Made by a program: the position numbers and the translations under genes. The notes under the pieces were generated by a model. It ran no database searches. It worked only from the letters and a program-made list of their open reading frames with translations, and was not told the origin of the DNA. 64,000 bases of DNA from Tardiphaga sp. GTDB taxonomy: Bacteria; Pseudomonadota; Alphaproteobacteria; Rhizobiales; Xanthobacteraceae. Positions 1-8,828 of the stretch are shown here, piece by piece. Position 1 is the stretch's first letter. Every line of letters begins with the position of its first letter. The stretch spans positions 60,231 to 124,230 of the forward strand of contig NZ_JAQGJT010000047.1 of assembly GCF_028290495.1 (NCBI RefSeq), in the 5' to 3' direction.

Positions 1-1235
1 GCGCTCCACAATCCGGCATTGCCGAACGGCGTCAGCAGATAGAACGCCGCAAAATAGGTCGCCAGCGCCAGCAGCATCAGGTTGCGCATGTCGCGCGCCC
101 AAGATGCGCCGATATAGATGCCGTCATAGACATAGGCCAGCACGCCGCAAGCCGGCGCCAGCGCCGCCAGCCACATGAATTCGCGCGCCGCGATGCGCAC
201 TTCCGGGCTGGTAGTGACGAAATCGATCAGCGCGCCGCCGGCGATGAGAAACAGCAGCGTCACAGCGATGCCGAATGCCGCGCTCCAGCCGAGCACCAGT
301 TTCACGGCGCGGTTGAATTCGCGGCGGTTGCGGGCGCCGAAACTCTGGCCGCAGAGCTGCTCGGCGGCATTCGCCAGACCGTCGAGAAAGAACGAGCCGA
401 TCATCAGGAAGTTGTTGAGCACGGCGTTGGCGGCCAGCGTCAGGTCGCCGGCGCGCGCGCCCTGCGCGGTGAAGAACAGGAATGCCGCGATCAGCGCCGC
501 GGTGCGGATCATGATGTCGCGATTGACCGCGAACAGCCGCAGCAGCCGCGTGCGGTCGAACAGGATATGGTTCGGGACGCTGAAGTTACCCGACAGCAGC
601 ACCCACACCGCGATCAGGCCGCCGACGAAGCCAAGGCCTTCCGCCGCCACCGTGGCGACCGCAGCGCCTGCTACGCCCTGTCCGGCGGACAGCACCAGAT
701 ACGCCGTCAGCGCCATGTTGGTGAGGTTGATGCCGACCTGTAGCGCCAGTGCGATGCCGGTGCGGGCCTGGCCGACCAGCCAGCCGAGGATGACATAGTT
801 GCCGAGCATCAGCGGCGCCGACCACAGCCGGATGAAGAAATACTCTCGCGCAGCCGAGGTGACAGCCTCGCTGCCGCCCATGATGCCGAATACCGCTGCC
901 GCCAGCGGCGTGCGCAATGCGATCAGCGTCAGGCCGATGGCCGCCCCCAGCATCAGCGCGCGCAACAGGATCGCGCGCAGTTCGATGCGGTCGCCGGCGC
1001 CGAGCGCTTGCGCGGTAAAGGCCACGGTGGCCATCCGCAGGAATCCGAACAGCCAGAAGATGCAGTCGAACGCCACCGAGGCCAGCGCCACGCCGCCGAG
1101 CAGATGTGGATCGCCGAGCCGGCCGATCGCCGCGGTGGCGACGATGCCGAGCAGCGGCGTGGTGAGATTGGCCAGCATCGCCGGGCCGGCGATAGCGAAA
1201 ACCCGGCCGTGGCCGCCGCGAAGTTCTGCGGTCAT
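1..1235 (-). CDS. MATE family efflux transporter (3' end cut by window edge)
   Basis: Inner-membrane multidrug/toxin extruder of the MATE (DinF/NorM-like) family, probably driven by Na+ or H+. The reading frame is open from an ATG at 1235 to base 1, giving about 411 residues without the C-terminus. The N-terminus (MTAELRGGHGRVFAIAGPAM) and the following segments are strongly hydrophobic, with the MATE-type stretch AAIGRLGDPHLLGGVALAS and a second half-repeat around ANAVLNNFLMIGSFFLDG. It starts 9 bases after the stop of the small membrane gene upstream, so the two are probably co-transcribed. The substrate cannot be told from sequence. Confidence 0.88.
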   Translation of the reverse strand, partial: MTAELRGGHGRVFAIAGPAMLANLTTPLLGIVATAAIGRLGDPHLLGGVALASVAFDCIFWLFGFLRMATVAFTAQALGAGDRIELRAILLRALMLGAAIGLTLIALRTPLAAAVFGIMGGSEAVTSAAREYFFIRLWSAPLMLGNYVILGWLVGQARTGIALALQVGINLTNMALTAYLVLSAGQGVAGAAVATVAAEGLGFVGGLIAVWVLLSGNFSVPNHILFDRTRLLRLFAVNRDIMIRTAALIAAFLFFTAQGARAGDLTLAANAVLNNFLMIGSFFLDGLANAAEQLCGQSFGARNRREFNRAVKLVLGWSAAFGIAVTLLFLIAGGALIDFVTTSPEVRIAAREFMWLAALAPACGVLAYVYDGIYIGASWARDMRNLMLLALATYFAAFYLLTPFGNAGLWS

Positions 1236-1244
1236 CCCGGAGGT

Positions 1245-1550
1245 CTAGCGGCCGCGCGGCGCGCTGAACATCCGCGAGATCAGCCAGATCGGCACCACGA
1301 TCACGGCGCCGAGCAGGAAATAGCGCCACAGCCCGTTGATGGCGTCGAAGCCGAGGTTATAGACCCACTCGAATAGGCGGCGGATGCTGGTGACGATGTT
1401 CCAGGGATCGAAGCCGATCGCGGCCAGCACCACGCCGACCAGGATCGACAGCAGCACCAGCCGTCCCAGCACCGCCAGCGGTGAGCCACCGAGAAAGCGC
1501 GACAGGCCGTCCGGCTGGGTCGCCGGGATATCCCGGACATCGTTCTGCAT
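1245..1550 (-). CDS. small membrane protein, DUF6460-like
   Basis: A 101-residue protein with two likely transmembrane helices (about residues 28-48 and 75-95) and a basic C-terminus (SRMFSAPRGR). The N-terminal motif RFLGGSPLAVLGRLVLLSILVGVVL-like region matches, from memory, a short alphaproteobacterial family (DUF6460). The function is unknown. There are two adjacent ATGs; the second (1550) is preferred because AGGAGA then sits about 5 bases upstream. It lies immediately upstream of the MATE gene on the same strand. Confidence 0.7.
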   Translation of the reverse strand: MQNDVRDIPATQPDGLSRFLGGSPLAVLGRLVLLSILVGVVLAAIGFDPWNIVTSIRRLFEWVYNLGFDAINGLWRYFLLGAVIVVPIWLISRMFSAPRGR

Positions 1551-1622
1551 CATCGTCTCCTGCGCGCGAAATCTTCCGCGATCATAGCATGCTGCCTCAG
1601 ATGGGAAACCCGTCGGCCGCCG

Positions 1623-3296
1623 TCAATCACTGGCAGTGGCGGCGGACGCAAGTGTGGCGTCGGCCTTCAGCATCCGCTCCAGCGTCTCCAGCCGGTCGGC
1701 CTCCGCCGGCGGCTTGTCCCAGCGCAGCCGGCTAATGCGCGGAAACCGCATCGCCACGCCGGACTTGTGCCGCGGCGAACGCGCCAGCCCCTCGAAGGCG
1801 ACTTCCAGCACCAGCCCCTGATCGGGCTCGTGCACGACATGGCGGACCGGGCCGAATTTCTCGGTGGTGTGGCGGCGGACGAAGCGGTCGATCTGGATGA
1901 GCTCCTCGTCGGTGAATCCGAAATAGGCCTTGCCGACCGGTACCAGCTGGTCGCCGCCGTCGGTCGCGGTCCACACCCCGAATGTATAGTCGGAATAATA
2001 CGACGAGCGCTTGCCGTGACCGCGCTGCGCATACATCAGCACGGCGTCGATGATGTGCGGATCACGTTTCCATTTCCACCACTGGCCCTTCGGCCGCCCC
2101 GGCAGATAGGCCGAGTCGCGCCGCTTCAGCATCACGCCTTCCACCGCATCAGCGTCCTCGCCGGCACCGGCGCTGGTGGGGTCGGCGCGGGCCGCGGCGA
2201 GCGCGGCCCAGTCCGCGAAGGCGATCTGTTCGGACAGGTCGATGCGCGGATCGTCGAGCTGTGTGACGAAGCCTTCCAGCCTCGTGCGGCGCTGCTCGAA
2301 CGGCAATTCGCGCAAATCCGTCTCGCCGTCGTGAAGCAGGTCATAGGCGCGCAGATGGATCGGGTACTCCTTGAGCATTTTTGGCGTGACGCTTTTGCGG
2401 TTCAGCCGCTGCTGCAGCACGTTGAACGATTGCACTCGGCCCTCGCGCAGCACCAGCAACTCGCCGTCGATCGCACCGGGCAATCGCAAGCTGGGTGCGA
2501 GATCGGGAAACGCGCTCGTGATGTCCTCGCCGGTGCGCGAATAGAGCCGCGTGATGATGCTGCCGTGGTCATCGAGCCCGCTCACCGCCTGGATGCGGAT
2601 GCCGTCCCATTTCCATTCGGCGACGAAATCCCTGGCATCGAGGTTGGCGAAATCAGAGTCCTCGATCGCGTGCGCCAGCATCACCGGGCGGAACGGCGCG
2701 GGATCGAGATTGACCGGCTTCTCCGCGCGGCCTTCCAACCATGCGAACAGTTCAGGATAGGGCGGCGATAGCCCGGGCCACATTAGTTCGACGTCATGCG
2801 CATCCTTGTCGCCGAGCGCGGCCGCAGCGGTTTTCGCCAGACGGGCGGAGACGCCGATCCGCATGCTGCCGGTGACCAGTTTCAGCAGCGCCCAGCGCCC
2901 GGTCTCGTCGAGCTCATCCAGCCAGCGGATGAGCTGCATCGGCAATTCCATTTTGCCGAGCGTACGGAGTGTCGTGACGACTTCGGTAAGTGTCGGCGGC
3001 GGGTTGTTGTGGGCAATTTCCGCGGATTTCGGCCACATCAGTGCGACCGTTTCGGAGAGATCGCCGACGTAATCATACGACAGTGCGAACAGCACAGGAT
3101 CGGTGCGCGACGCAATCAGATCACGGATCAGCCCGGCCTTGGCGTGTTTGAACGACAGCGCGCCGGTCAGTGCCGCCAGCGCGTAACCGCGGTCGGGGTC
3201 AGCGGTCTCGCGAAAATAGTTCGTGATCAGCCGCAGCTTGTTGTTGCGGCCGGGCTCATAGGCCAAGCGATCGAGCAATTCGGCGAAGCGGTTCAT
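1623..3296 (-). CDS. ATP-dependent DNA ligase (ligase-associated repair set)
   Basis: Seals nicks in DNA using ATP; this is the archaeal/eukaryotic-type ligase found beside SNM1-like exonucleases in bacteria. It is 557 residues long, in the usual range. An N-terminal helical DNA-binding domain (about 1-200) is followed by the nucleotidyltransferase core with motif I EWKWDGIRIQ; the adenylated lysine is about K229. The OB-fold part contains MLKRRDSAYLPGRPKGQWW and a Trp/Lys-rich motif. The start MNRFAELLDRL at 3296 overlaps the exonuclease stop by ATGA, so translation is coupled. A long upstream in-frame extension to 3599 lies inside the exonuclease gene and is rejected. Confidence 0.95.
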   Translation of the reverse strand: MNRFAELLDRLAYEPGRNNKLRLITNYFRETADPDRGYALAALTGALSFKHAKAGLIRDLIASRTDPVLFALSYDYVGDLSETVALMWPKSAEIAHNNPPPTLTEVVTTLRTLGKMELPMQLIRWLDELDETGRWALLKLVTGSMRIGVSARLAKTAAAALGDKDAHDVELMWPGLSPPYPELFAWLEGRAEKPVNLDPAPFRPVMLAHAIEDSDFANLDARDFVAEWKWDGIRIQAVSGLDDHGSIITRLYSRTGEDITSAFPDLAPSLRLPGAIDGELLVLREGRVQSFNVLQQRLNRKSVTPKMLKEYPIHLRAYDLLHDGETDLRELPFEQRRTRLEGFVTQLDDPRIDLSEQIAFADWAALAAARADPTSAGAGEDADAVEGVMLKRRDSAYLPGRPKGQWWKWKRDPHIIDAVLMYAQRGHGKRSSYYSDYTFGVWTATDGGDQLVPVGKAYFGFTDEELIQIDRFVRRHTTEKFGPVRHVVHEPDQGLVLEVAFEGLARSPRHKSGVAMRFPRISRLRWDKPPAEADRLETLERMLKADATLASAATASD

Positions 3297-4333
3297 GCAC
3301 CCCCGCCTTCGCCCGGCGGCAGCGCTTCTTCTTCCTCTTCGTCGCCATAGCCGACCAGTGCCAGCGGTCGCGCGGTCAGTCCCTTGGTCTGGCACCAGTG
3401 CACCAGCGCGTCTTCCTGGCCGTGTGTGACCCAGATCTCGCCCGCGCCCGTGGCGCCGATGGTGGCGATCAGTCCATCCCAATCGGCGTGGTCGGAGATG
3501 ATCAGCGGCAGCTCGATGCCGCGCTGCCTTGCGCGGGCTCTGACCCGCATCCAGCCCGACGCGAACGCCGTCACCGGATCGGGAAACCGCCGTGTCCATA
3601 CGTCTGATGTGGCAGATGGCGGCGCCAGCGTGATGGTGCCGGCGAGGTCGGCCTTCTTGACGCCTTTGACCAGACGGAGGTCGCCGAGATTGATGCCGCG
3701 GCTTTCGTAATAGCGGGTGATCTTCTCCATCGCGCCGTGCAGATAGATCGGCGCGTCATAGCCGGCCTGCCGGATCAGCTTGATGACGCGCTGTGCCTTT
3801 CCCAGCGAATAGGCGCCTACCAGATGCGCGCGCTCGGGAAACAGCGCGACGGAATTCAGCAGCTTCTTCACCTCGTCGGCGGCGTCGCCATGCCGGAACA
3901 CCGGCAGGCCGAAGGTGGCTTCGGTGATGAACACATCGCACGGCACGGCCTCGAACGGCGTGCAGGTCGGATCGGGCGCGTCCTTGTAGTCGCCCGACGC
4001 CACGATGCAGATGTCCGCGCAGGTCACCGCGATCTGCGCCGAGCCCAGTACATGGCCGGCCGGATGGCATTTGATGGTGACGTCGCCGATCTTCAGCGTC
4101 TCGCCATAGGCGATCATCTGCGTGCTGCCTGCGAAGTTGTCGCCGTAGCGCAGCCGCATCATGTCGAGCGTTTCCTGCGTCGCCAGCACGTGGCCGTGGC
4201 CGGGGCGGGCGTGGTCGGAATGGCCGTGGGTGATGACGGCGCGTTCCACCGGCCGGACGGGGTCGATGTGGAAGCCGCCGGGCTTGCAACACAGGCCAGC
4301 GGGCACCGGGATTAAAATATCTTGCGGACGCAT
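3293..4333 (-). CDS. ligase-associated DNA exonuclease (SNM1/Pso2-like beta-CASP nuclease)
   Basis: Metallo-beta-lactamase/beta-CASP nuclease predicted to trim DNA ends before ligation. It has 346 residues from the ATG at 4333 (MRPQDILIPVPAGL, the usual family N-terminus); an in-frame ATG 30 bases earlier is less likely. The metal motif HGHSDH is at about residues 36-41, with GHVLGSAQI, SGDYK and a late SDHADWDGL. The C-terminus is an acidic run followed by GEGGGA. The stop overlaps the ligase start. It is divergent from the TPR-methyltransferase, with 84 bases between starts. Confidence 0.93.
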   Translation of the reverse strand: MRPQDILIPVPAGLCCKPGGFHIDPVRPVERAVITHGHSDHARPGHGHVLATQETLDMMRLRYGDNFAGSTQMIAYGETLKIGDVTIKCHPAGHVLGSAQIAVTCADICIVASGDYKDAPDPTCTPFEAVPCDVFITEATFGLPVFRHGDAADEVKKLLNSVALFPERAHLVGAYSLGKAQRVIKLIRQAGYDAPIYLHGAMEKITRYYESRGINLGDLRLVKGVKKADLAGTITLAPPSATSDVWTRRFPDPVTAFASGWMRVRARARQRGIELPLIISDHADWDGLIATIGATGAGEIWVTHGQEDALVHWCQTKGLTARPLALVGYGDEEEEEALPPGEGGGA

Positions 4334-4417
4334 CTGGGCTATATAGGTCCCCTCAGGGTTCATTCGAGTCTTGGCAAGCTAGCCTTGCGAATGCCCCTCG
4401 GGGCGATCGGTTCCCCC

Positions 4418-5344
4418 ATGCCAGCGCGCTTGTTCATGTCATCCGGCGATATGAATGCCGACCGACGCTTCGATTACGCCCGCGACCTGCAGGTGCAGGG
4501 CAATCTGGTCGCCGCCGAGGACCTGTTCGTGCAGGCCACCGAGCTCGCCCCGGGCTTCGCCACCGCGTGGTTCACGCTAGGCGAGGTCCGTGAGGCGCTC
4601 GGCGACCTGCCCGGCGCGATCATCGCCTTCGGCCATGCACGGGATACCGATGCCGGCGACCGCAACGGCGCAGGCCTGCGGCTGATGCGGTTGGGCGCCG
4701 TGAAGCTCGCGATGATGCCGCCGACCTATGTCACCGCCCTGTTCGACCAGTACGCACCGAAATTCGAGACCGCACTGGTCGAGACGCTGGGCTATCGCGG
4801 CCCTGCCGTGCTGTTCAAGGCGGTACTCGCCGTCTGCGCCGCGAGCGAACGGGCGATGCAATTCCGCTGCGCGATCGACCTCGGCTGCGGCACCGGCCTC
4901 GCCGGAGCCGCCTTTGCCGCCAGCACTGCGGAGATGATTGGCATCGACCTGTCGCCGCGCATGATCGAGCGCGCCCGCACAAGCGGCCACTATGCCGAGC
5001 TGGAAGTCGCCGAGATCGTCGATGGCCTGCGCCGCCGGTCCGATGCCAGCGCTGACCTGATTCTGGCCGCCGACGTGCTGATCTATCTGCACGACCTCGC
5101 GCCGGTTTTGGCCGAAGCGGCGCGCGTGCTGGCGCCGGGCGGGCTGCTCGCTTTCACCGCCGAAAGCCATGACGGCGACGGCGTCATCCTGGGCGCAGGC
5201 CTGCGCTACGCCTATAGCGATAGCTACGTGCGGACGTCGGTCGCGGCGTCCGGGCTGACGCTCAACCGGTTCGACCACATCTCGACGCGGAATGAAGGCC
5301 ACGTTCCGGTGCCAGGCATGGTGGTGGTGGCGATCAAAGACTGA
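4418..5344 (+). CDS. TPR-containing class I SAM-dependent methyltransferase
   Basis: Predicted methyltransferase of about 308 residues. The N-terminus carries one or two TPR-like helical pairs (ARDLQVQGNLVAAEDLFVQA, then AWFTLGEVREALGDLPGAII). The SAM-binding domain follows, with motif I AIDLGCGTGLAGAAFA, IGIDLSPRMIERAR and the later LAPGGLLAFTAES. The substrate is unknown. No strong ribosome-binding site marks the start; ATGs at 4418, 4436 and 4450 are all possible, and 4418 is chosen provisionally. It sits divergent to the ligase-associated exonuclease. This arrangement is suggestive but does not prove a link to repair. Confidence 0.8.
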   Translation: MPARLFMSSGDMNADRRFDYARDLQVQGNLVAAEDLFVQATELAPGFATAWFTLGEVREALGDLPGAIIAFGHARDTDAGDRNGAGLRLMRLGAVKLAMMPPTYVTALFDQYAPKFETALVETLGYRGPAVLFKAVLAVCAASERAMQFRCAIDLGCGTGLAGAAFAASTAEMIGIDLSPRMIERARTSGHYAELEVAEIVDGLRRRSDASADLILAADVLIYLHDLAPVLAEAARVLAPGGLLAFTAESHDGDGVILGAGLRYAYSDSYVRTSVAASGLTLNRFDHISTRNEGHVPVPGMVVVAIKD

Positions 5345-5380
5345 CTGGAATGCGATGGCTCGTCGATGGCGTCATGCAAA

Positions 5381-5464
5381 CTGTGGTCACCCGGCTTGAC
5401 CGGGTGACCAAGTAAACACCGGCCTGAGTGTACAGGGGCGCCCGGTCAAGTCGGGCGATGACAG
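5381..5464 (+). repeat. family A intergenic palindromic repeat, copy 1
   Basis: About 84 bases with near-inverted ends: CTGTGGTCACCCGGCTTGAC on the left matches the reverse complement of the right end (CCCGGTCAAGTCGGGCGATG plus ACAG) at most positions. It shares the core CCGGTCAAGYCGGGCGATGACAG with the copies at 16735, 23317 and 57442. It is non-coding and lies between the methyltransferase and the barrel gene terminator. Confidence 0.75.
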
Positions 5465-5486
5465 CCATGTGGGCGGCGGGCTTTCG

Positions 5487-5501
5487 GCTCCTCGCAATGA
5501 C
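5487..5501 (+). repeat. half copy of family C repeat end
   Basis: Contains GGCTCCTCGCAATGAC, the right terminal arm of the family C repeats at 41466 and 53329, without the left arm. It is probably a decayed copy next to family A copy 1. Confidence 0.5.
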
Positions 5502-5526
5502 GGCTGTAGGGCCTGAGCTTCACCCA

Positions 5527-5558
5527 AACAAAAACCCCGGCCGCGAGGCCGGGGTTTT
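5527..5558 (-). terminator. rho-independent terminator of the first double-barrel gene
   Basis: Read on the minus strand, CCCCGGCC/GGCCGGGG arms around a 4-base loop are followed by TTTTTGTTT, 24 bases after the stop of the barrel gene. An almost identical hairpin follows the second barrel gene (7091-7120). Confidence 0.9.
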
Positions 5559-5581
5559 GAAGTTGAGGGAGAACGCGGCGA

Positions 5582-6949
5582 TTAGTACTTCGCCACGACC
5601 GGGCTGCTGAAGTGATAGTTCAGGCCGGTGCGGAAGATATGCTCGGTCACGTTGGTGGTGAGAACCGTGGTGTTGATGAGGTTCGAGGTCGAGCCAAGAT
5701 CGACATAGAGATATTCGGTCTTGGAGGTCCAGTTCGGGCCGAACATGCCGAGCAAGGTGAAGGGCGTCTCGAGGCCAGCGCCCGCAGTCCAGCCACTTCT
5801 GGTGGTCGAAGCATCGAGCGCACTGGCGACGCCGTCTTCGCGGGCCTTGGTCTTCACGCCGCCGTAAGCATAGCCGCCGGTGACATAGAACAGGGATGAA
5901 CCGGCCGCGTAACCGAGGCGACCACGAACGGTGCCGAACCAGGGCAGCCTGGCATCATAAGCGATGGTGCCGAAGCCAACCACAGTCTTGTTGTCGCGCT
6001 GGCTGGAGGCCTGGATGTCGGCTTCCAGACCGTACACCCAGTTTGCGGCCTGCCAGTTGTAGCCGGCCTGAACGCCGCCGTTGATTCCGTCGGGAGCGAG
6101 GTTGAAGATTTCGCTCGCGCCGAGGTCGCCGGGCGGGTTGGCCGGTTTGATGACGCTGCTGCGATCGCGGCCGGTGCCGGTGCCGAAATTGCCGCCGAGA
6201 TACCAACCGGTCCAGTCCGCTGCGACGACCGGCGTGTAAGCGCTGCTGCTGCCGACGCGATAATTCAGCCCGACGCGAAAGATGTTCTCGCGAACTTCGG
6301 TGTTGAGCGTCTGGGTGAAAGGTTCGAACGCGTAGCTGTTGTTGCCCATGTTCAGATAGAGATATTCGATCTTGCCGGTCCAGTTGCCGCCCAGCGCCGC
6401 TTCGACGCCGCTGCCGACAACCCAGCCGTTCTGCATCTTGTTGCTCGAGAACACCGTGCCGATGCCAGCTTCGGTGATGCTGGTCTTGACGTTGCCGTAA
6501 GCGTAACCGCCGGTGACGTAACTGAGCACGGGGCCGGTGGCGAGGCCGACCCGGCCGCGAACGGTGCCGAACCAGTCGATCTTCTGGCTGTAGGCGGTCG
6601 CCAGCAACGGACCGCCCACATTGGTGCGGTCGTCGCTCAGTTCCGCGCCCTGGATGTCGGCCTCAAAGCCATAGACCAGCGACCCGGCCTGCCAGTTATA
6701 GCCGACCTGGCCGCCGCCAAAGGCGCCTTGCGGCGCCAGATAGAGCGAATCGGTGCCCAGCGGGGTGTCGTGGATGGCGCGATTTCGGCCGAGCCCGATG
6801 CCGGCGTTCACACCGAGATAGAAACCGGTCCAGTCATACACAGCGACCGATGGAGCCTTGTAGTAAGGAGCCTTGGCGGCCATGTCTGCGGCCTGCGCGC
6901 CGGCGGTCATGCCGAGCAGCGCCGTGGCGCTGAGGAAGAGTTTTTTCAT
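5582..6949 (-). CDS. outer membrane protein with two tandem Omp25/RopB-like beta-barrel domains
   Basis: Secreted 455-residue protein starting MKKLFLSATALLGMTAGAQA (signal peptide, AXA cleavage) at 6949, with GGGG about 6 bases upstream. Two homologous barrel domains follow in tandem: VYDWTGFYLGVNAGIG...FRVGLNYRV (about 38-235) and VAADWTGWYLGGNFGTG...FRTGLNYHF (about 240-450). Each contains GYNWQ, WFGTVRGR, VTGGYAYG and EYLYL/VDLG strands. The C-terminal VVAKY is a typical barrel end. A single family member is usually about 230 residues, so this is a doubled barrel. It is strongly similar to the next gene downstream in coordinates. Confidence 0.9.
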   Translation of the reverse strand: MKKLFLSATALLGMTAGAQAADMAAKAPYYKAPSVAVYDWTGFYLGVNAGIGLGRNRAIHDTPLGTDSLYLAPQGAFGGGQVGYNWQAGSLVYGFEADIQGAELSDDRTNVGGPLLATAYSQKIDWFGTVRGRVGLATGPVLSYVTGGYAYGNVKTSITEAGIGTVFSSNKMQNGWVVGSGVEAALGGNWTGKIEYLYLNMGNNSYAFEPFTQTLNTEVRENIFRVGLNYRVGSSSAYTPVVAADWTGWYLGGNFGTGTGRDRSSVIKPANPPGDLGASEIFNLAPDGINGGVQAGYNWQAANWVYGLEADIQASSQRDNKTVVGFGTIAYDARLPWFGTVRGRLGYAAGSSLFYVTGGYAYGGVKTKAREDGVASALDASTTRSGWTAGAGLETPFTLLGMFGPNWTSKTEYLYVDLGSTSNLINTTVLTTNVTEHIFRTGLNYHFSSPVVAKY

Positions 6950-7090
6950 GATGGCCCCATTTCGGCTTCCTGCTCCAACGAGGAAGGGAGGAGGTGGTTG
7001 TGTCTGCAGCGAAGGAGCCACATTGGTGGTAAGCAGATAATCCTCTCTCGTGGTAAATTTTTCCTAAAGGAAACGGTGCGCAACTGCTCA

Positions 7091-7120
7091 AACAAAAACC
7101 CCGGCCGCAAGGCCGGGGTT
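7091..7120 (-). terminator. rho-independent terminator of the second double-barrel gene
   Basis: On the minus strand, AACCCCGGCC/GGCCGGGGTT arms with a TTGC loop are followed by TTTTTGTTTG. The surrounding sequence through the gene end nearly matches 5527-5600, so the duplication that made the two barrel genes included the terminator. Confidence 0.9.
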
Positions 7121-7145
7121 CTGAAGTTGAGGGAGAATGCGACGA

Positions 7146-8498
7146 TCAGTACTTCGCAACGACCGGGGTGCTGAAGTGATAGTTCAGGCCGGTGCGGAAG
7201 ACGTGCTCGGTGACATTGGTGGTCAGCGTTGCAACGGTGCCCGGCACGATGGCGGTGTTGGAGCCGAGATCGACGTAGAGATATTCGGTCTTCGAGGTCC
7301 AATTTGGTCCGAACAGGCCGAGCAACTTGAAGGGCGTCTCGATGCCGCCGCCGACGGCATAGCCGCCCTGCGTCTTGTCGACGGTGCCGCCGAAAGCGCC
7401 TTGGGTAACCTTGGTCTTCACGCCGCCGTAGGCGTAACCGCCGGTGGCGTAGAACAGGCTCTGACCGACCGAGTAGCCGACGCGGCCACGAACGGTGCCG
7501 AACCATGGCAGCGTGGCATCGTAAGCGATGGTGCCGAGACTGCCGGTGGTCTTGTTGTCCTTCTGCGAGGATCCCTGAATGTCGGCTTCGATGCCGTACA
7601 CCCAGTTGCCGGCCTGCCAGTTGTAACCGGCCTGTACGCCGCCATTGATGCCGTCGGGGGCCAGGTTGAACCGTTCGGTCGTGCCGTTGGCGGTAAGCGA
7701 GCTGCGATCACGGCCGGTGCCGGAGCCGACGTTGCCGCCGAGATACCAGCCGGTCCAGTTCGCCGCCACAACGGGGCTGTAGAGGCTGTTGCCGCCGATG
7801 CGGTAGTTCAGGCCGACGCGGAAGATGTTTTCGCGGATTTCGCTGTTCAGCGACTGGCCAAGGAAGGTGTCGGTACGGTTGCCGAGGTTCAGGTAGAGAT
7901 ACTCGACCTTGCCGGTCCAGTTGCCGCCGAGCGAGGCTTCGACGCCGCTGCCGACGGTCCAGCCACCTGCCGTGCGATTGTCCGAGAACGCGGCGACGCC
8001 GCCTTCGGTGACAGTGGTTTTGACGTTGCCGTAAGCGTAGCCGCCGGTGAAGTAGCTGAGCACGGGGCCGGTGGCGAGACCGACGCGGCCGCGCACGGTG
8101 CCGAACCAGTCAACCTTGGAGCCGTAGGCCGTCGGGGTGAGGCCGCCGATGCCGCCACCAACATTGGTGTGGCCGTCGCTGAGGCCGGCGCCCTGGATGT
8201 CGGCTTCGAGGCCGTACACGATCGGGCCCAACAGTGAGTCGCCCTGCCAGTTGTAGCCGATCTGGCCGCCGCCGAACGCGCCCTGCGGGGCGAGGTACAG
8301 CGAATCATTGGTGAAGTCGTGCTGAACGCGGTCGCGGCTGATGCCGACGCCGGCGTTCACGCCCATGTAGAAGCCGGTCCAGTTGTAAACGGCCAGCACC
8401 GGAGCCTTCAGGTAAGGCGCCTTGACGGCCAGATCGGCCGCCTGTGCACTCATCGCTGTCCCTACGAGCATCGCTCCGGCGGCAAGAATACGTTTCAT
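7146..8498 (-). CDS. outer membrane protein with two tandem Omp25/RopB-like beta-barrel domains (paralogue)
   Basis: 450 residues from MKRILAAGAMLVGTAMSAQA (signal peptide). Of two adjacent ATGs (8501 and 8498), 8498 gives the same GGGG spacing as in the paralogue. It has the same two-domain architecture: VYNWTGFYMGVNAGVG...FRVGLNYRI and VAANWTGWYLGGNVGSG...FRTGLNYHF, ending STPVVAKY. The frame stays open for a further 1.4 kb upstream, but that part is antisense to the binding-protein gene and is not real. Likely an abundant structural porin-like or lipid-anchoring surface protein; no substrate can be inferred. Confidence 0.9.
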   Translation of the reverse strand: MKRILAAGAMLVGTAMSAQAADLAVKAPYLKAPVLAVYNWTGFYMGVNAGVGISRDRVQHDFTNDSLYLAPQGAFGGGQIGYNWQGDSLLGPIVYGLEADIQGAGLSDGHTNVGGGIGGLTPTAYGSKVDWFGTVRGRVGLATGPVLSYFTGGYAYGNVKTTVTEGGVAAFSDNRTAGGWTVGSGVEASLGGNWTGKVEYLYLNLGNRTDTFLGQSLNSEIRENIFRVGLNYRIGGNSLYSPVVAANWTGWYLGGNVGSGTGRDRSSLTANGTTERFNLAPDGINGGVQAGYNWQAGNWVYGIEADIQGSSQKDNKTTGSLGTIAYDATLPWFGTVRGRVGYSVGQSLFYATGGYAYGGVKTKVTQGAFGGTVDKTQGGYAVGGGIETPFKLLGLFGPNWTSKTEYLYVDLGSNTAIVPGTVATLTTNVTEHVFRTGLNYHFSTPVVAKY

Positions 8499-8828
8499 CA
8501 TCGACCCCAGTTCAAATTGAACCCCGAATCTAGGGGAAACGGCGGTGATTGGCTGTATCTGGTGGGCCACACTGCCGCATATTGAGTGGCCGGAATTGTC
8601 GGAAGACATCGAGTTTCCGGGCCTGGATACCGTTCTCGCAGGTTGTGGTGAATTGCACGTCAACGCTGTGGTTGATGGCTGGCCGGGGCGGGATGCCGTC
8701 GGCGCCCGCAAACCATTGCCAACGCAGCCCTGCCCGCACAGGATGTCGGCAGGCCAGACCGCGACCAAACGCGGCGGCTCAAGAAAAGCGGCCTGCTCCC
8801 GCGGGTCAGCAATCAGGGAGAAACCTCG
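8499..8828. other. divergent intergenic region between barrel and binding-protein genes
   Basis: 330 bases with no convincing gene. The 5' leader of the barrel gene holds an inverted repeat GTTCAAATTGAAC (8510-8522) and a small CCCC...GGGG hairpin just upstream. The rest must hold the promoters of both divergent genes, but no clear -35/-10 pair was found. Confidence 0.5.
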
